From NCBI RefSeq assembly GCF_900102085.1, contig NZ_FMVM01000010.1, positions 124,001-188,000 on the forward strand: a stretch of 64,000 nucleotides of DNA, written 5' to 3'. Source of the DNA: Paenibacillus polysaccharolyticus (GTDB taxonomy: Bacteria > Bacillota > Bacilli > Paenibacillales > Paenibacillaceae). Each line of letters begins with the position of its first letter. Within the stretch, counting starts at the first letter, position 1. Shown piece after piece: positions 1 through 9,788 of the stretch. The notes under the pieces are model-generated. The model did not search any database and was not told the DNA's origin. It saw nothing but the letters and a program-made list of their open reading frames with translations. Made by a program: the position numbers and the translations under genes.

Positions 1-702
1 AAAGTCTGTATAGACTTCGATATCGGTGAATCCAATCTTCTCCAGCACAAGACGTAACTCCTCCACACCATACCATCTTAAGGTGAGTTCCTGCATCTCC
101 GTGCCCACGAGTTTACCTTGGTGCCATTGTTCATAGCGAATCAGGTTTGTTTTATACTGGTGCAACAGATTGATTTCGGTCGTTCTCACTTCAATGGTAA
201 TCGTGTCACCGCCTGGTAAGCGAACAGTAGATGTATCAATGGAAGCGGGCTTCGTCACGTCAGGCAAAAAGAGATCAAAGATTAACCTGCCCCCTGCCTC
301 TAAGTGATCATACAGATTCTGCAGGATTCGAATAGAAGTACGACGATCCTGAATAAGCATCAGTGAGCCGCTTGGAATAATAATGGCTTCGTAACGATAG
401 GGAAGCTGCAAATTTTCAAGATCGGCTACAAACAGCTCAGGCATAGGTAGATTACGTTCGGTGCATCGGGAACGGCAGGACTTAACCATAGCTTCTGAAT
501 AATCGACTCCATCAACTTTCAACCCTGTTTCGAGTAATGGAATGAGCATTCGGCCAGAACCTGACATTGCTTCAAGAATGCGTCCGTTGCAATGCTGCAG
601 CAGGTTGCTGTAAAATTCGATATCGCCTCCCAAGGAGTATCCGATGGGCTTGGTAATATCGTATACCTTGGTGCATAAAGGGCCGTAATAACTGAATGAC
701 AT
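1..702 (-). CDS. Class I SAM-dependent methyltransferase (3' end outside window)
   Basis: Reads leftward from an ATG at 702 preceded by a good ribosome binding site (TGGAGGT on the minus strand, about 711-719) and stays open to the window edge, so the C-terminus is missing. The N-terminal half carries a SAM-binding glycine motif (ILEAMSGSGRM, about residues 42-52) followed by an acidic strand end (VDGVDYSEAMV), the usual Rossmann methyltransferase layout. A later segment (EAGGRLIFDLFLPD) fits the strand-4 region of the type 11/25 families. Substrate cannot be read from the sequence. It is divergent from the SRPBCC gene at 898. Confidence 0.85.
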   Translation of the reverse strand, partial: MSFSYYGPLCTKVYDITKPIGYSLGGDIEFYSNLLQHCNGRILEAMSGSGRMLIPLLETGLKVDGVDYSEAMVKSCRSRCTERNLPMPELFVADLENLQLPYRYEAIIIPSGSLMLIQDRRTSIRILQNLYDHLEAGGRLIFDLFLPDVTKPASIDTSTVRLPGGDTITIEVRTTEINLLHQYKTNLIRYEQWHQGKLVGTEMQELTLRWYGVEELRLVLEKIGFTDIEVYTDF

Positions 703-897
703 TGTATAATACCTCCACTAGTAAGTATGTTTAAAACAGAAGTGTGGAAGGTAAATTCTTGCGGAACTATCCCTTCCGGCAACCGTGTTTGGAAATGGAT
801 TTTTCAGAGCAGACTATCATAGGAATCACACACCTTATATGTAAGATAAACCCATTATAGGTTGAGTTAGAAAAAAGCGTCAAGGAGGTAACCCTGA

Positions 898-1317
898 ATG
901 GAGTCGTCACCAACGGCATTACCGGATATTAAGGAAGAACTTGTATTGAGGGCATCTTTTGAAAAAGTATGGCCTAAGGTCTCGACAGCAGAAGGCCTGG
1001 GTTCGTGGTTTATGCCCAGCGATTTGGAGCCAGTCGAAGGACATGAATTCACACTGGAAGCAGGGCCTTTTGGACAATCCCCTTGCCAAGTAATTGAAGT
1101 GCAACCGCAACAGAAGCTGAGCTTTCGCTGGGGAAAAGATTGGACGTTAACATTTGAACTTGCAGAACAAGCGGAAGGCACCCATTTTACATTGATTCAC
1201 AGCGGCTGGGATGCGGATAAACTGACTGAATTCGGACAGGCTCATGCGGTGATCCGTGAACGTATGGCTCAAGGTTGGGCCGGTCTTGTGCAGAAGCTAG
1301 CAGAGGCCGTCAAATAA
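898..1317 (+). CDS. SRPBCC / AHSA1-like domain protein
   Basis: A 139-residue single-domain protein. The patterns LRASFEKVWPKVSTAEGLGSW near the N-terminus, SFRWGKDWTLTFELAEQ in the middle and a C-terminal helix (RERMAQGWAGLVQKL) match the START-like fold of Activator-of-Hsp90-ATPase homologues, which bind hydrophobic ligands in a helix-grip pocket. The ATG at 898 has AAGGAGGT at 882-889 with 8-base spacing. The bacterial family has no single known substrate, so the role is unassigned. It is monocistronic, with a hairpin downstream. Confidence 0.85.
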   Translation: MESSPTALPDIKEELVLRASFEKVWPKVSTAEGLGSWFMPSDLEPVEGHEFTLEAGPFGQSPCQVIEVQPQQKLSFRWGKDWTLTFELAEQAEGTHFTLIHSGWDADKLTEFGQAHAVIRERMAQGWAGLVQKLAEAVK

Positions 1318-1407
1318 AGCTTAAACCAGCCAACACAAATATCACGAAATGTATGATGTGCGTCGCGTATCCTACGTGCCTACGTACCCTACCCTAAGAG
1401 CATCCCT

Positions 1408-1460
1408 AAGCCCCGGCTTCTCCCTGGTTTCCATCTGGCGAGAATAGTTCGGGGCTTTTT
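1408..1460 (+). terminator. Probable Rho-independent terminator
   Basis: AAGCCCCG at 1408-1415 pairs with CGGGGCTT at 1450-1457, followed by a short T run. The loop is long (about 34 bases), so this is a moderate prediction. The rest of the 316-base gap before 1634 shows no convincing gene. Confidence 0.5.
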
Positions 1461-1633
1461 GGCCTGCCGCCCTACCATAAGAAAGCCTTAAAAGTATTTT
1501 TTTGCTATGAAATGAGCTAAAACTGTTCATGAACTATTTCCGTGAGCACCGGAAACGTGTAACATGGATCTATAGAAAAAAATCGACAAAAAGTGATATC
1601 TGTCGCTGTAATGAGCGTGGAAGGAATACATAG

Positions 1634-4600
1634 ATGAGAAAACACTGGATCATGTTGACGCTAAGTTTCATTTGTGTTGTTCTGCTTCCACTGGGATGGA
1701 TCGCCCAGGTATGGATCAGTGAGCGGGACAATCCTCAGGTTATAGAGGGGCGTATAGATCTACGTCAATGGGATTTCAGCCAGGAAGGTGCCGCTCGGTT
1801 AAATGGCATCTGGAACTACTATCCTGACAAGCTGCTCGGTCCGGAAGATTTTGAAGCGGATATGTCAGGCCGCAGACCCTTGTCCGCTCCTATGGATGTT
1901 CGGGTTCCGTCCAAATGGAATGCAGCACTTGGAAAAGGACAAGGTTATGGAACATATCACTTGCAAGTGCGACTCACCCCTAGCCACTTACAAAAGCGTT
2001 ATGGGATTCATACACAGAATATACGCATGTCACATCGCATTTTTATTAATGGAAATCTCATAGGGGGTATGGGTTCTCCTGGGGTAACCAAAGATTCAGA
2101 CCGTCAAAAGAATCTACCCTTTACAGGCTTTACTTCCATAGAGGGAGATACAGCTGACATTATTATTCAGGTATCCAATTATAGCTATGCCTCTGGAGGT
2201 ATAGTTGCATCTGTTTTATTCGGGGATGAGGCTAGTATTTTCCGAAGCCAGCAGTTGGACGGGCTCAAGGATCTGATGACCTTGTTTGGATTTATTCTGC
2301 CCGCTGTTTTTTTTCTCGTGTTGTTCAGGCTGCGCCGCAGTGAGAAAGAGCTCCAATTTCTAGGACTGTTCAGCCTCTCGGGTGCATTGTATGCCCTCAC
2401 GCATGGTGAGAAGCTGCTGGCCACATTTATACCTTTACTGACGCATGATGTGATGCTTCGACTTCAACTTCTCAGCGGAGCATTCTCGTATTATTTTTTG
2501 CTTCGATATCTGGCTGCGTTAGTGCCGGGGGCCGTCCATGGTTGGTTTGTGCGTTTGGGCTTTATTCTGCTTGTTGCTCAGTCTCTGATAGGTCTTACTT
2601 TTCCCACCACACTATTCTCGGCCTTTGAAGCACCGATGCTGCTTATTTCGTTCTCGGTGTTATTTTATGCGATACGAACCATGATCTTTTGGTCGCGTAA
2701 GAGGACAAACGACAGCCACTTTGCGTTGGTCGGCCTAATGAGTATTATCATGGTTGTTGTGTTGTTCACGATCGGGGCATTTGTGGCCATTGATACCGCT
2801 TTTCTGGCATTGCTTGAACTTTTGTTATTTGTTCTGATTCAGATGTTTGTTACAGCTATTCGTTTTGCGCAGTCATTCCTTGAAGTGGAAGCTTTGTCGG
2901 AGCGTTTGCTGGTGATTGACAGCCTCAAGGATGAATTCATGGCGAATACGTCGCATGAGCTGAGGACACCGCTACATGGCATTATTAACATTGCGGAGTC
3001 TATGCTGGAAGGAGCGGCAGGAGCTGTTACGCCAAAACAAGCCAAAAATCTGTCCATGATTACTGCTACCGGGAAAAGATTATCTCTGCTAGTCAATGAT
3101 ATTTTGGACTTCTCCAAACTGAAAAACAGTGAAATCGAGTTAAATCGTGTCCCTGTTGATCTGGAGTCGGTCGCTCGAACAGTGGTTGAGGTTTCGGGGT
3201 TTACGTTCGATGACAAGCCCATTGTGCTGATTCAGCAGTGGCCTGATGCATTACCGTTGGTGGAAGCAGACGAGCATCGGTTGCGGCAGATTCTCTATAA
3301 CCTTCTTGGCAATGCTTACAAGTTTACGGAGCATGGCGTGATCCGGCTGTATGCCTCTGTGGAAGGGGACAAGGTCAGAGTATCTGTTGCGGATACTGGC
3401 GTGGGGATTGCATCCGAAAGGCTGCATGATATTTTCCAATCTTACGAGCAAAGCAATGGAACGATGGAACGGGCTTATGAGGGGACCGGGCTGGGTCTCA
3501 GCATCACGAAAAAACTTGTTGAGTTGGGTGAAGGCGAAATATGGGTCGAATCAGAACCGGGAGTCGGATCGACGTTTCATTTTACGTTACCCATTGTACA
3601 ATTACCGTTACTACAAGAACAGATCAACCCCGTGCCGGCTCGTTATGTGACAACACAAGGGAAAAAGGCGAAGGACTATGTTGCCGGGGATTTGAGTGAC
3701 TCCAGTCCAATGCAGGAACAGGATGGGAATCATGTTGGGGAACCTACGATTCTGATTGTGGATGATGATCCTGTAAATCGACATGTGCTTCTGAACTTGC
3801 TCTCTACGGAGCATTACCGGGTCATTGCAGCAGACAGCGGCATTAAAGCAATCGAGCTGTATGAGCAACACCCATCCATAGATCTGGTTATTACCGACTG
3901 GATGATGCCCAAAATGTCCGGTCCGGAGCTTTGTCGCAAGCTTAGGGAGCATCGTTCGTTGTCCGAATTGCCTATTCTGATGCTGACTGCTCGTGGATTA
4001 CCCGAGGATATTCGGCATGGCTTCCAGGCGGGGGCAAATGATTTTCTGAGTAAACCTGTCGATGCGGGTGAATTACGGGCGCGGGTTCGAACGCTGATCG
4101 ACCTGCGTACCTCTGTACAGGATACGATTCGGGCGGAGATGGCCTTTCTTCAGGCACAGATTAAACCTCATTTTCTCTACAATGCGCTGAATGTAATTAT
4201 TGCAACTTGTGCTGTAGATCCCGATAAGGCAACGGACCTGCTTATCGAATTGAGTCATTATTTGCGAGGTAGCTTTGATTTTCAGAACAGGGATCAACTG
4301 GTTCCGTTGTACAAAGAGCTCGAATTGGTAGAGTCCTACGTTCATCTGGAACAGGCGAGGTTTGAAGACAGGCTTGTCGTTAAATATGAAGTACAGCCGG
4401 ATTTAAGGTTGTTTTTACCACCGCTCACCATTCAACCACTTGTAGAGAATGCGATTCGTCATGGGGTTATGGAGAGGGCTGCAGGCGGTACGGTGCGGCT
4501 TCATATTTTCCAGGAAGGTGACGATGTCATCGTTCGTGTACAGGATGACGGTGTGGGTATACCTCCTGAACGTATGGCTCAGGTGAAGTCAGGTCGAACA

Positions 4601-4747
4601 GAAGGTCCCGGAGGTGTTGGGCTTCAAAATATCAATCGCCGTCTTATGTCGCTCTATGGACAGGGACTGAATATTCAGAGTCATGTAGGAAGCGGTACAC
4701 AAATTCAATTTCATATTCCGCTGAACCAGGTTAATCATTTTACATGA
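1634..4747 (+). CDS. Hybrid sensor histidine kinase with receiver and second LytS-type kinase module
   Basis: 1037 residues. Visible in order: an N-terminal membrane anchor (about 5-28); an extracytoplasmic region resembling a 7TMR-DISM sensor (about 30-195); about seven hydrophobic helices (about 210-410); a HisKA phospho-acceptor motif (FMANTSHELRTPLHG, His near 440); a HATPase domain (NLLGNAYKFTEHG, then GTGLGLSI); a receiver domain (ILIVDDDPVNRH near 706, acceptor Asp in VITDWMMPK near 755); then a second kinase of HisK_5/LytS type (IKPHFLYNALN, His near 845) with its own ATPase (PLVENAIRHG near 936). The next gene downstream encodes a response regulator, the likely partner. Two complete transmitter modules in one chain is a known but uncommon layout. 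The signal is unknown. Confidence 0.93.
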   Translation: MRKHWIMLTLSFICVVLLPLGWIAQVWISERDNPQVIEGRIDLRQWDFSQEGAARLNGIWNYYPDKLLGPEDFEADMSGRRPLSAPMDVRVPSKWNAALGKGQGYGTYHLQVRLTPSHLQKRYGIHTQNIRMSHRIFINGNLIGGMGSPGVTKDSDRQKNLPFTGFTSIEGDTADIIIQVSNYSYASGGIVASVLFGDEASIFRSQQLDGLKDLMTLFGFILPAVFFLVLFRLRRSEKELQFLGLFSLSGALYALTHGEKLLATFIPLLTHDVMLRLQLLSGAFSYYFLLRYLAALVPGAVHGWFVRLGFILLVAQSLIGLTFPTTLFSAFEAPMLLISFSVLFYAIRTMIFWSRKRTNDSHFALVGLMSIIMVVVLFTIGAFVAIDTAFLALLELLLFVLIQMFVTAIRFAQSFLEVEALSERLLVIDSLKDEFMANTSHELRTPLHGIINIAESMLEGAAGAVTPKQAKNLSMITATGKRLSLLVNDILDFSKLKNSEIELNRVPVDLESVARTVVEVSGFTFDDKPIVLIQQWPDALPLVEADEHRLRQILYNLLGNAYKFTEHGVIRLYASVEGDKVRVSVADTGVGIASERLHDIFQSYEQSNGTMERAYEGTGLGLSITKKLVELGEGEIWVESEPGVGSTFHFTLPIVQLPLLQEQINPVPARYVTTQGKKAKDYVAGDLSDSSPMQEQDGNHVGEPTILIVDDDPVNRHVLLNLLSTEHYRVIAADSGIKAIELYEQHPSIDLVITDWMMPKMSGPELCRKLREHRSLSELPILMLTARGLPEDIRHGFQAGANDFLSKPVDAGELRARVRTLIDLRTSVQDTIRAEMAFLQAQIKPHFLYNALNVIIATCAVDPDKATDLLIELSHYLRGSFDFQNRDQLVPLYKELELVESYVHLEQARFEDRLVVKYEVQPDLRLFLPPLTIQPLVENAIRHGVMERAAGGTVRLHIFQEGDDVIVRVQDDGVGIPPERMAQVKSGRTEGPGGVGLQNINRRLMSLYGQGLNIQSHVGSGTQIQFHIPLNQVNHFT

Positions 4748-4850
4748 GACTTTGAGTTCATGGTTGGGTAAGTATGGTTAACATGAATAAGCCAAAGCCG
4801 ATATAGCGGCTATCCATATTAAATCTCTCATGGCAGGAGGTTGGGGAACG

Positions 4851-6020
4851 TTGAGAGCCATAGTCATTGATGATGAGAAGCCGGCGCAGCTTCATCTGCA
4901 GCGCCTGCTGCAGTCAGATGGAAGAATTAATCCTGTTCAATGTTTTTCAACAGCACGCGAAGGTATTCATTATTTGACCATTGATCGTGTGGATGTTGTA
5001 TTTCTGGATATTGGTATGCCAGAGGTTAATGGTCTGGAAGCAGCTGAATATATACAGCAACTCGATTCAAGCATTCGAATCATATTTGTAACCGCGTATG
5101 CGGACCATGCGGTGGAGGCATTCGAGTTGCATGCTCTGGATTATGTATTAAAACCGGTCAGTTCTGCCAGACTTAGCAAGACCATCGATCGTATTGCAGG
5201 TACGATGTCTTATCACGCCCAGACAGCAGCGGCGATGGAGTTGCAAGAATCGGAACCTGAAGCCCAGGCCGAGGAGTTGGAATTGAAAGCACCTGGTTTG
5301 TTGACTTTTAAACATCTGGATATATTCAGAAGTATGGATCATAGCGCCGAGAAGCATAAATGGCGCACCACCAAATCTCAGGAGTTATTTGCATTTTTGT
5401 TTCATCACCGGGAAGAGTGGGTAAGCAAGGAGGTTCTGCTTGATAAGCTTTGGGCCGATGTATCTCAGGATAAAGGGCTGACACTGCTACATACTTCTGT
5501 CTATCAGATTCGCAAATTATTGAAGGAATGGAACATGACAGGCAAGCTGGAGTACAATATGAACCGTTATCGTCTGCTGAAAGGTAACTTGGTGAGCGAT
5601 ATTGAACAATTTGAGCAAGCCTTGTCCTATGAAGCTGTTACTTCGGATAATGTGAACGAGCTGAGACAGGTCGCCCTGCTGTATCGCGGCGATTATCTGG
5701 AGGAGCATGACTATGATTGGGCCAGATCCAAGAGCAGGGAGCTCCGTCGTAAGTATATGGGACTTGTCATGGATATCGCTCATTGGGAGATGTCCCACAA
5801 GCGGGGCGAGCAGGCGATTGAGCTATTAATGGAATTGCAGGAACGTGAGCCTTATTCAGAAGAAATCTGCCGGTTAATGATGGAAGTCTATGCTTCCATG
5901 GATGATCAACAAGGCATATTGCGACTGTATCATTCCTTTACATTGACCTTGAAAGAGGATCTGGGACATCAGCCCGAGCCTGAAACGAGCAAACTCTACG
6001 AAAGTCTGACCAAACAATAG
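4851..6020 (+). CDS. Response regulator with winged-helix and SARP/BTAD domains
   Basis: 389 residues from a TTG at 4851, chosen because AGGAGG at 4835-4840 is 10 bases upstream and the N-terminus then begins directly with the receiver strand (RAIVIDDEKPAQ). The ATG at 4830 lies upstream of that site. The receiver has its acceptor Asp in VVFLDIGMPE and the conserved Lys in DYVLKPVS. The C-terminal two thirds contain a DNA-binding winged helix (about 160-230) and a bacterial transcriptional activator TPR-like domain (about 245-385; DYLEEHDYDWA, EPYSEEICRLMMEVY) as in the SARP/AfsR family. It follows the hybrid kinase by about 100 bases and is probably its output regulator. Target genes are unknown. 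Confidence 0.9.
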   Translation: MRAIVIDDEKPAQLHLQRLLQSDGRINPVQCFSTAREGIHYLTIDRVDVVFLDIGMPEVNGLEAAEYIQQLDSSIRIIFVTAYADHAVEAFELHALDYVLKPVSSARLSKTIDRIAGTMSYHAQTAAAMELQESEPEAQAEELELKAPGLLTFKHLDIFRSMDHSAEKHKWRTTKSQELFAFLFHHREEWVSKEVLLDKLWADVSQDKGLTLLHTSVYQIRKLLKEWNMTGKLEYNMNRYRLLKGNLVSDIEQFEQALSYEAVTSDNVNELRQVALLYRGDYLEEHDYDWARSKSRELRRKYMGLVMDIAHWEMSHKRGEQAIELLMELQEREPYSEEICRLMMEVYASMDDQQGILRLYHSFTLTLKEDLGHQPEPETSKLYESLTKQ

Positions 6021-6032
6021 ACAATGGATATT

Positions 6033-6164
6033 TAGGGCGTGTCTGAAAACTCTGAAGAAGGCAGGTTTTGCTGAATTTTCGTTCCAAGCAAGGAAAACCG
6101 ACGCAGCAGGGGGGGCGAAAAGGCGGTGAAAGATGCACTTCAGTAGGTTTCAAGACACGCCCTA
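6033..6164. mobile_element. MITE-like element, 132 bp
   Basis: The left end TAGGGCGTGTCTGAAAAC (6033-6050) is the reverse complement of the right end GTTTCAAGACACGCCCTA (6147-6164) apart from a one-base shift inside. The outer TA on each side can be read as a target duplication. There is no room for a transposase. Such GGGCGTGTC ends resemble those of IS5/IS427-type elements, so it may be mobilised by a full-length IS elsewhere in the genome (inference). The right end abuts the ribosome binding site of the photolyase gene. Confidence 0.75.
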
Positions 6165-6183
6165 GGCAGAAGGGGTGTAGCGC

Positions 6184-7539
6184 ATGAAATTATTCATACA
6201 CCGCAAAGATCTGCGTACAGATGATCTAAGCGCTTTGGATTATTTGCGTGAGCAGGAAGAAGAGAGCCTGCATGTGTTGATCTATGATCCATTCCTGCTC
6301 CGGCAAGGCCGGGAGAAGGAGCATAGCGGTGCAAACTTCCTCCGTCATGCTGCAACACTGGGCAGAATGTATAAGAAAGCGAAACGGCAGCTGCAAGTGG
6401 CTTATGGCAAACCCGCCGAAGTGGTGGATTGGTTACTGAGCCACATGGAGGACAAGATCAGTGAGATTGTCGTCCATCGGGACATGACGCCATATGCGAT
6501 GGAACGGGATCGAGAGATACGTAAAGTCTGTGAATCCTATGGGATCACATTCACCCAACTGACGGATCATTTGCTGGTTGATCTGAAAGCCTTCGCCAGT
6601 TTCACAGGCAAATCAGAACCCTATAAAGTTTTTGCTGCCTTCCATCGACGCTGGGTTGAATTCATGAATGAACATCCTAATCCACCATCGGCAATCACGA
6701 TTGCAGACGTGGACGTCACTGAACGAAATGTGGATTGGCCGGAGGCTATGAAGGTTCCTCATGCTTTGTTGGAGAATTCGGATGAGGCAGGGGATGAAGA
6801 GAATCCACATATGTTGCTGGATCGTTTTCTTTCCGAACGAGTAGCAGATTACGGGGATCATCGGGATGAGTTCGAGGCCTATGAGCCAAGCCATCTCAGC
6901 TCTTATGTAGCTGTGGGGGCAGTATCTATTCGCAAGATGTATGATGCTGCACAGCGTATCTCCGAAGCTGGGGAGTGGATCAGACAGCTCTGTTTCCGCG
7001 ATTTCTACTTGTACAGGGCAGTCTATGAGCAAGATTATTTTACGTATGAAAAAGTGTATGATCTCTCTGTTCTTCAAGATACTCATTTCGAACGTTGGTG
7101 CAGAGCGGAAACGGGCATTCCGATTATTGATGCAGCCATGACAGAACTGAACGAGACTGGGCATATGCCTAATCGGCTCCGCATTCTGACAGCAATGTTT
7201 TTGACGAAAAACCTTCAGTGTCCGTTCACGCTGGGTGAAGCATACTTCAGAAGGAAGCTGAAAGATTATGATAACATCCAGAATCGGGGGAACTGGCTGT
7301 GGTGCACCTCGCTGGGTGAAAATGCTGCGCCATATTTCCGTGTGAATAATCCGGTTACGCAGTCTGAGAAGTATGATGCTCAGGGCGACTATATTCGCAA
7401 GTGGCTACCCGAGTTGAAGGATTTGCATAGCAAGGAGATTCACCAACCACGCAAGGATGCGATCGTAGATCTGAAAGTTTCCAGACAGGCAGCCATTGAC
7501 GTGTACAAGCAGATTCTGGCGAGTCGGGAGAAAAACTGA
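6184..7539 (+). CDS. phr: Deoxyribodipyrimidine photolyase (cryptochrome/photolyase family)
   Basis: 451 residues, normal length for a class I CPD photolyase. The N-terminus KLFIHRKDLRTDDLSALDYL is the antenna-binding Rossmann domain. The C-terminal FAD domain has the conserved blocks RQLCFRDFY, MPNRLRILTAMFLTKNL, NRGNWLWCTSLGENAAPYFR and YIRKWLPEL. It repairs UV-induced pyrimidine dimers with blue light. The ATG at 6184 follows GAAGGGG at about 6169. A MITE ends 20 bases upstream, so the native promoter may be displaced or supplied by the element. A strong terminator follows. Confidence 0.95.
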   Translation: MKLFIHRKDLRTDDLSALDYLREQEEESLHVLIYDPFLLRQGREKEHSGANFLRHAATLGRMYKKAKRQLQVAYGKPAEVVDWLLSHMEDKISEIVVHRDMTPYAMERDREIRKVCESYGITFTQLTDHLLVDLKAFASFTGKSEPYKVFAAFHRRWVEFMNEHPNPPSAITIADVDVTERNVDWPEAMKVPHALLENSDEAGDEENPHMLLDRFLSERVADYGDHRDEFEAYEPSHLSSYVAVGAVSIRKMYDAAQRISEAGEWIRQLCFRDFYLYRAVYEQDYFTYEKVYDLSVLQDTHFERWCRAETGIPIIDAAMTELNETGHMPNRLRILTAMFLTKNLQCPFTLGEAYFRRKLKDYDNIQNRGNWLWCTSLGENAAPYFRVNNPVTQSEKYDAQGDYIRKWLPELKDLHSKEIHQPRKDAIVDLKVSRQAAIDVYKQILASREKN

Positions 7540-7553
7540 ATGTTGAATGATAA

Positions 7554-7584
7554 TGAAGGCAGGGAGGAAACTCCTTGCCTTTTG
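7554..7584 (+). terminator. Rho-independent terminator after photolyase
   Basis: Near-perfect hairpin: AAGGCAGGGAGG pairs with CTCCTTGCCTT around a short loop, followed by TTTGTT. Confidence 0.8.
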
Positions 7585-7725
7585 TTATATAAATTAGGAC
7601 ATGTGCAAAATGAAATTAAATATGGTATTTAATTACATAATTTGTTACTGTTTTAGTATAAGATAGAGTTCGAACAGGAAAACATGGCATTGTCGATTTT
7701 ATTGTTGAACGAAGGGATGAGGTGT

Positions 7726-8214
7726 ATGAAACAAATACAATCTGCAGAGTTGATCGGTAAAGAGGCCGCAACAATGATTGGTCTGAAATGGGAGGGAACG
7801 TTCGCTGAGGCAGGGGCTGGAGGTATTCGCAAGGTGCAGACCGAATTTAAGCGTCGCCTGCATGAAATCAAGAATATGATGCACCCGGATGAGCTATTGG
7901 GTTTGTCGTATCATATGACAGAAACCGGGTTTGTCCACTATGTTGCCGTCCAGGTAGATGACGTGGCATTTCCGAATGTCCCGGAGGGAATGGTTCAATT
8001 TGAAGTTCCGGCACATGATTATGTGAAATACACCCATATCAAAGGAGAATCCATTGAATCTTCTTATCATTTAATCTATGCTTGGATTGAAGAACAGGGA
8101 CTTTTTCTATCGAATGAACCGCTTACGCATTATGAAGTGTACCCTATGAAGCAGGATTCCAATGATCATGAACCTGAGTTTAACATTTTTGTACCGGTAA
8201 ATAAAAAAAGTTAG
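7726..8214 (+). CDS. GyrI-like / AraC effector-binding domain protein
   Basis: 162 residues from ATG 7726 (MKQIQSAELIGKEAATMIGL), with AAGGGA about 10 bases upstream. An in-frame ATG at 7684 would add 14 residues without homology-like content. The pattern PNVPEGMVQFEVPAHDYVKYTH, followed by AWIEEQGL and HYEVYPMKQ, is typical of the stand-alone effector-binding (GyrI-like/SOUL-like) domain, which binds small ligands or partner proteins. No DNA-binding domain is present. Single gene with a downstream hairpin. Function unassigned beyond the fold. Confidence 0.85.
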   Translation: MKQIQSAELIGKEAATMIGLKWEGTFAEAGAGGIRKVQTEFKRRLHEIKNMMHPDELLGLSYHMTETGFVHYVAVQVDDVAFPNVPEGMVQFEVPAHDYVKYTHIKGESIESSYHLIYAWIEEQGLFLSNEPLTHYEVYPMKQDSNDHEPEFNIFVPVNKKS

Positions 8215-8234
8215 AGTAACGACACAACAAGCCT

Positions 8235-8260
8235 CAGGCCGCGTCACAGCGGTCTTTTTG
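8235..8260 (+). terminator. Probable terminator
   Basis: Short hairpin AGGCCGC / GCGGTCT with a 6-base loop, followed by TTTTTG. Confidence 0.5.
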
Positions 8261-8425
8261 ATATGTCTGACGATGTGAATGATCTGAAAACTTCTTGGAA
8301 ATTAAAGAAAAATTAAGGAATTGGACTACACATGTTAAGCGATATGCCTTTTAATAGATAGAGAGCTTAATGGACTAAGTCATATTTAACATATTGACGA
8401 ATACATAAAGGAGAACCTCTAAACC

Positions 8426-9598
8426 ATGAGTCAAACACTGAAAAGAGAACGAATCCCGGAGTTAAATCTCGTACGGGCTGTGGCGATTATCGGTGTGCTA
8501 TTTGTACATTCCACCTCCAATGCTACGCTGGAAATGACCAATTCCAGTTATTATTGGTTGTACAACTTTGTTAATATTTTCATGAAATATGGTACACCAA
8601 CCTTTATTTTTTTGAGCAGCTTTGTGCTGTTCTATAATTATTATACCCGTCCGCTAGACAAGAGATTAGTCACGAATTTTTACAAGAAGCGCTTTGTCTA
8701 CATTTTGTTGCCTTACTTCCTGTTTTCGATTATGTATTTTGTTGTGCTGCATTACCTGTATTACCAGGGACGCCCGTTTAATGAGTCGTTGATTACTTTT
8801 ATTGAAAGGCTGTTTACAGGCAAAGCCTACACGCATCTATATTTTGTTTTTATTAATATGCAATTTTATCTCATTTTCCCACTCGTGCTATGGCTATTGA
8901 AGAAACATCCTTCTGTTGTAAAGTGGTCTATTCCGATCGGGCTTTTTATTCAATGGGCCTTCATCGTCAGTAATAAATACGGGTTCCAGGTGCCCAACAA
9001 AGGAAGTTGGGCTTTCTCTTATTTCTCCTATTTCATGCTTGGAGCTTTTATGGGCGTGTATTTCCCGCAGATCAAACAATGGTTTGTGATCAGCCGGGCG
9101 AATGCAACTAAAGTGCGCGTAGTTTCATGGATTGTGCTGTGGGTTGTGTGGATCACGGCGGGACTTGCTCACGTATATATTTATTATTTGCTACGGTTGA
9201 AAATCGCGACCTATAACACGTTATGGTATGAGCTTTTCTGGAATGTGCATACCTTTGCCTGTGCACTGGTCATTATCCAGATTGCATACTTGCTCTACCG
9301 CAAAGGTCCTGCACTAATCGTCAAACCGCTAAATCGACTGGGTGCATTATCCTTCGGCATTTATCTGATTCATCCGTTTTTCCTTTTGTTTTATCGTGAG
9401 CATCCACCCCAAACGGGGGTATCCTGGTTGATTCATCTGTGGTACGCCGCCGGATTTGGTATTGCACTGATCGCTTCATGGATTGTGGTCGGGCTGGCGG
9501 CACGATTCCTGCCACATGCCTGGATTATCTTTGGTAATTTGCCCAAACCGAAGCCGCGTCTTGTACCGCAACAACATTCGGGGCAAGTGGATGTTTGA
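8426..9598 (+). CDS. Acyltransferase family 3 membrane protein
   Basis: 390 residues with about ten hydrophobic helices. The N-terminus (RIPELNLVRAVAIIGVLFVHS) contains the conserved R and H of the acyltransferase-3 (OafA/NodX-like) family, and the C-terminal FGIYLIHPFFLLF block fits as well. These integral membrane enzymes move acetyl or other acyl groups onto surface sugars or lipids. AAGGAGAACC at 8408-8417 sets the ATG at 8426. It sits alone with no glycan-synthesis neighbours, so the acceptor cannot be named. Confidence 0.9.
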   Translation: MSQTLKRERIPELNLVRAVAIIGVLFVHSTSNATLEMTNSSYYWLYNFVNIFMKYGTPTFIFLSSFVLFYNYYTRPLDKRLVTNFYKKRFVYILLPYFLFSIMYFVVLHYLYYQGRPFNESLITFIERLFTGKAYTHLYFVFINMQFYLIFPLVLWLLKKHPSVVKWSIPIGLFIQWAFIVSNKYGFQVPNKGSWAFSYFSYFMLGAFMGVYFPQIKQWFVISRANATKVRVVSWIVLWVVWITAGLAHVYIYYLLRLKIATYNTLWYELFWNVHTFACALVIIQIAYLLYRKGPALIVKPLNRLGALSFGIYLIHPFFLLFYREHPPQTGVSWLIHLWYAAGFGIALIASWIVVGLAARFLPHAWIIFGNLPKPKPRLVPQQHSGQVDV

Positions 9599-9788
9599 TC
9601 TTGAAGTCAGATCATACCTGTTCAAAAGCCATTTTTCGGTTCAGCCTTAGGTTGAGCTTGAGAATGGTTTTTTGTTGTGCTGAAGTGATTCAGGGGTTCT
9701 GCAGATACTATGGGTGTTTATCGTGGGAACGAATGTTTCTTTTTCATAATACAAGGGTAATCATAAGGCGGAAAGATAATAACTACTA

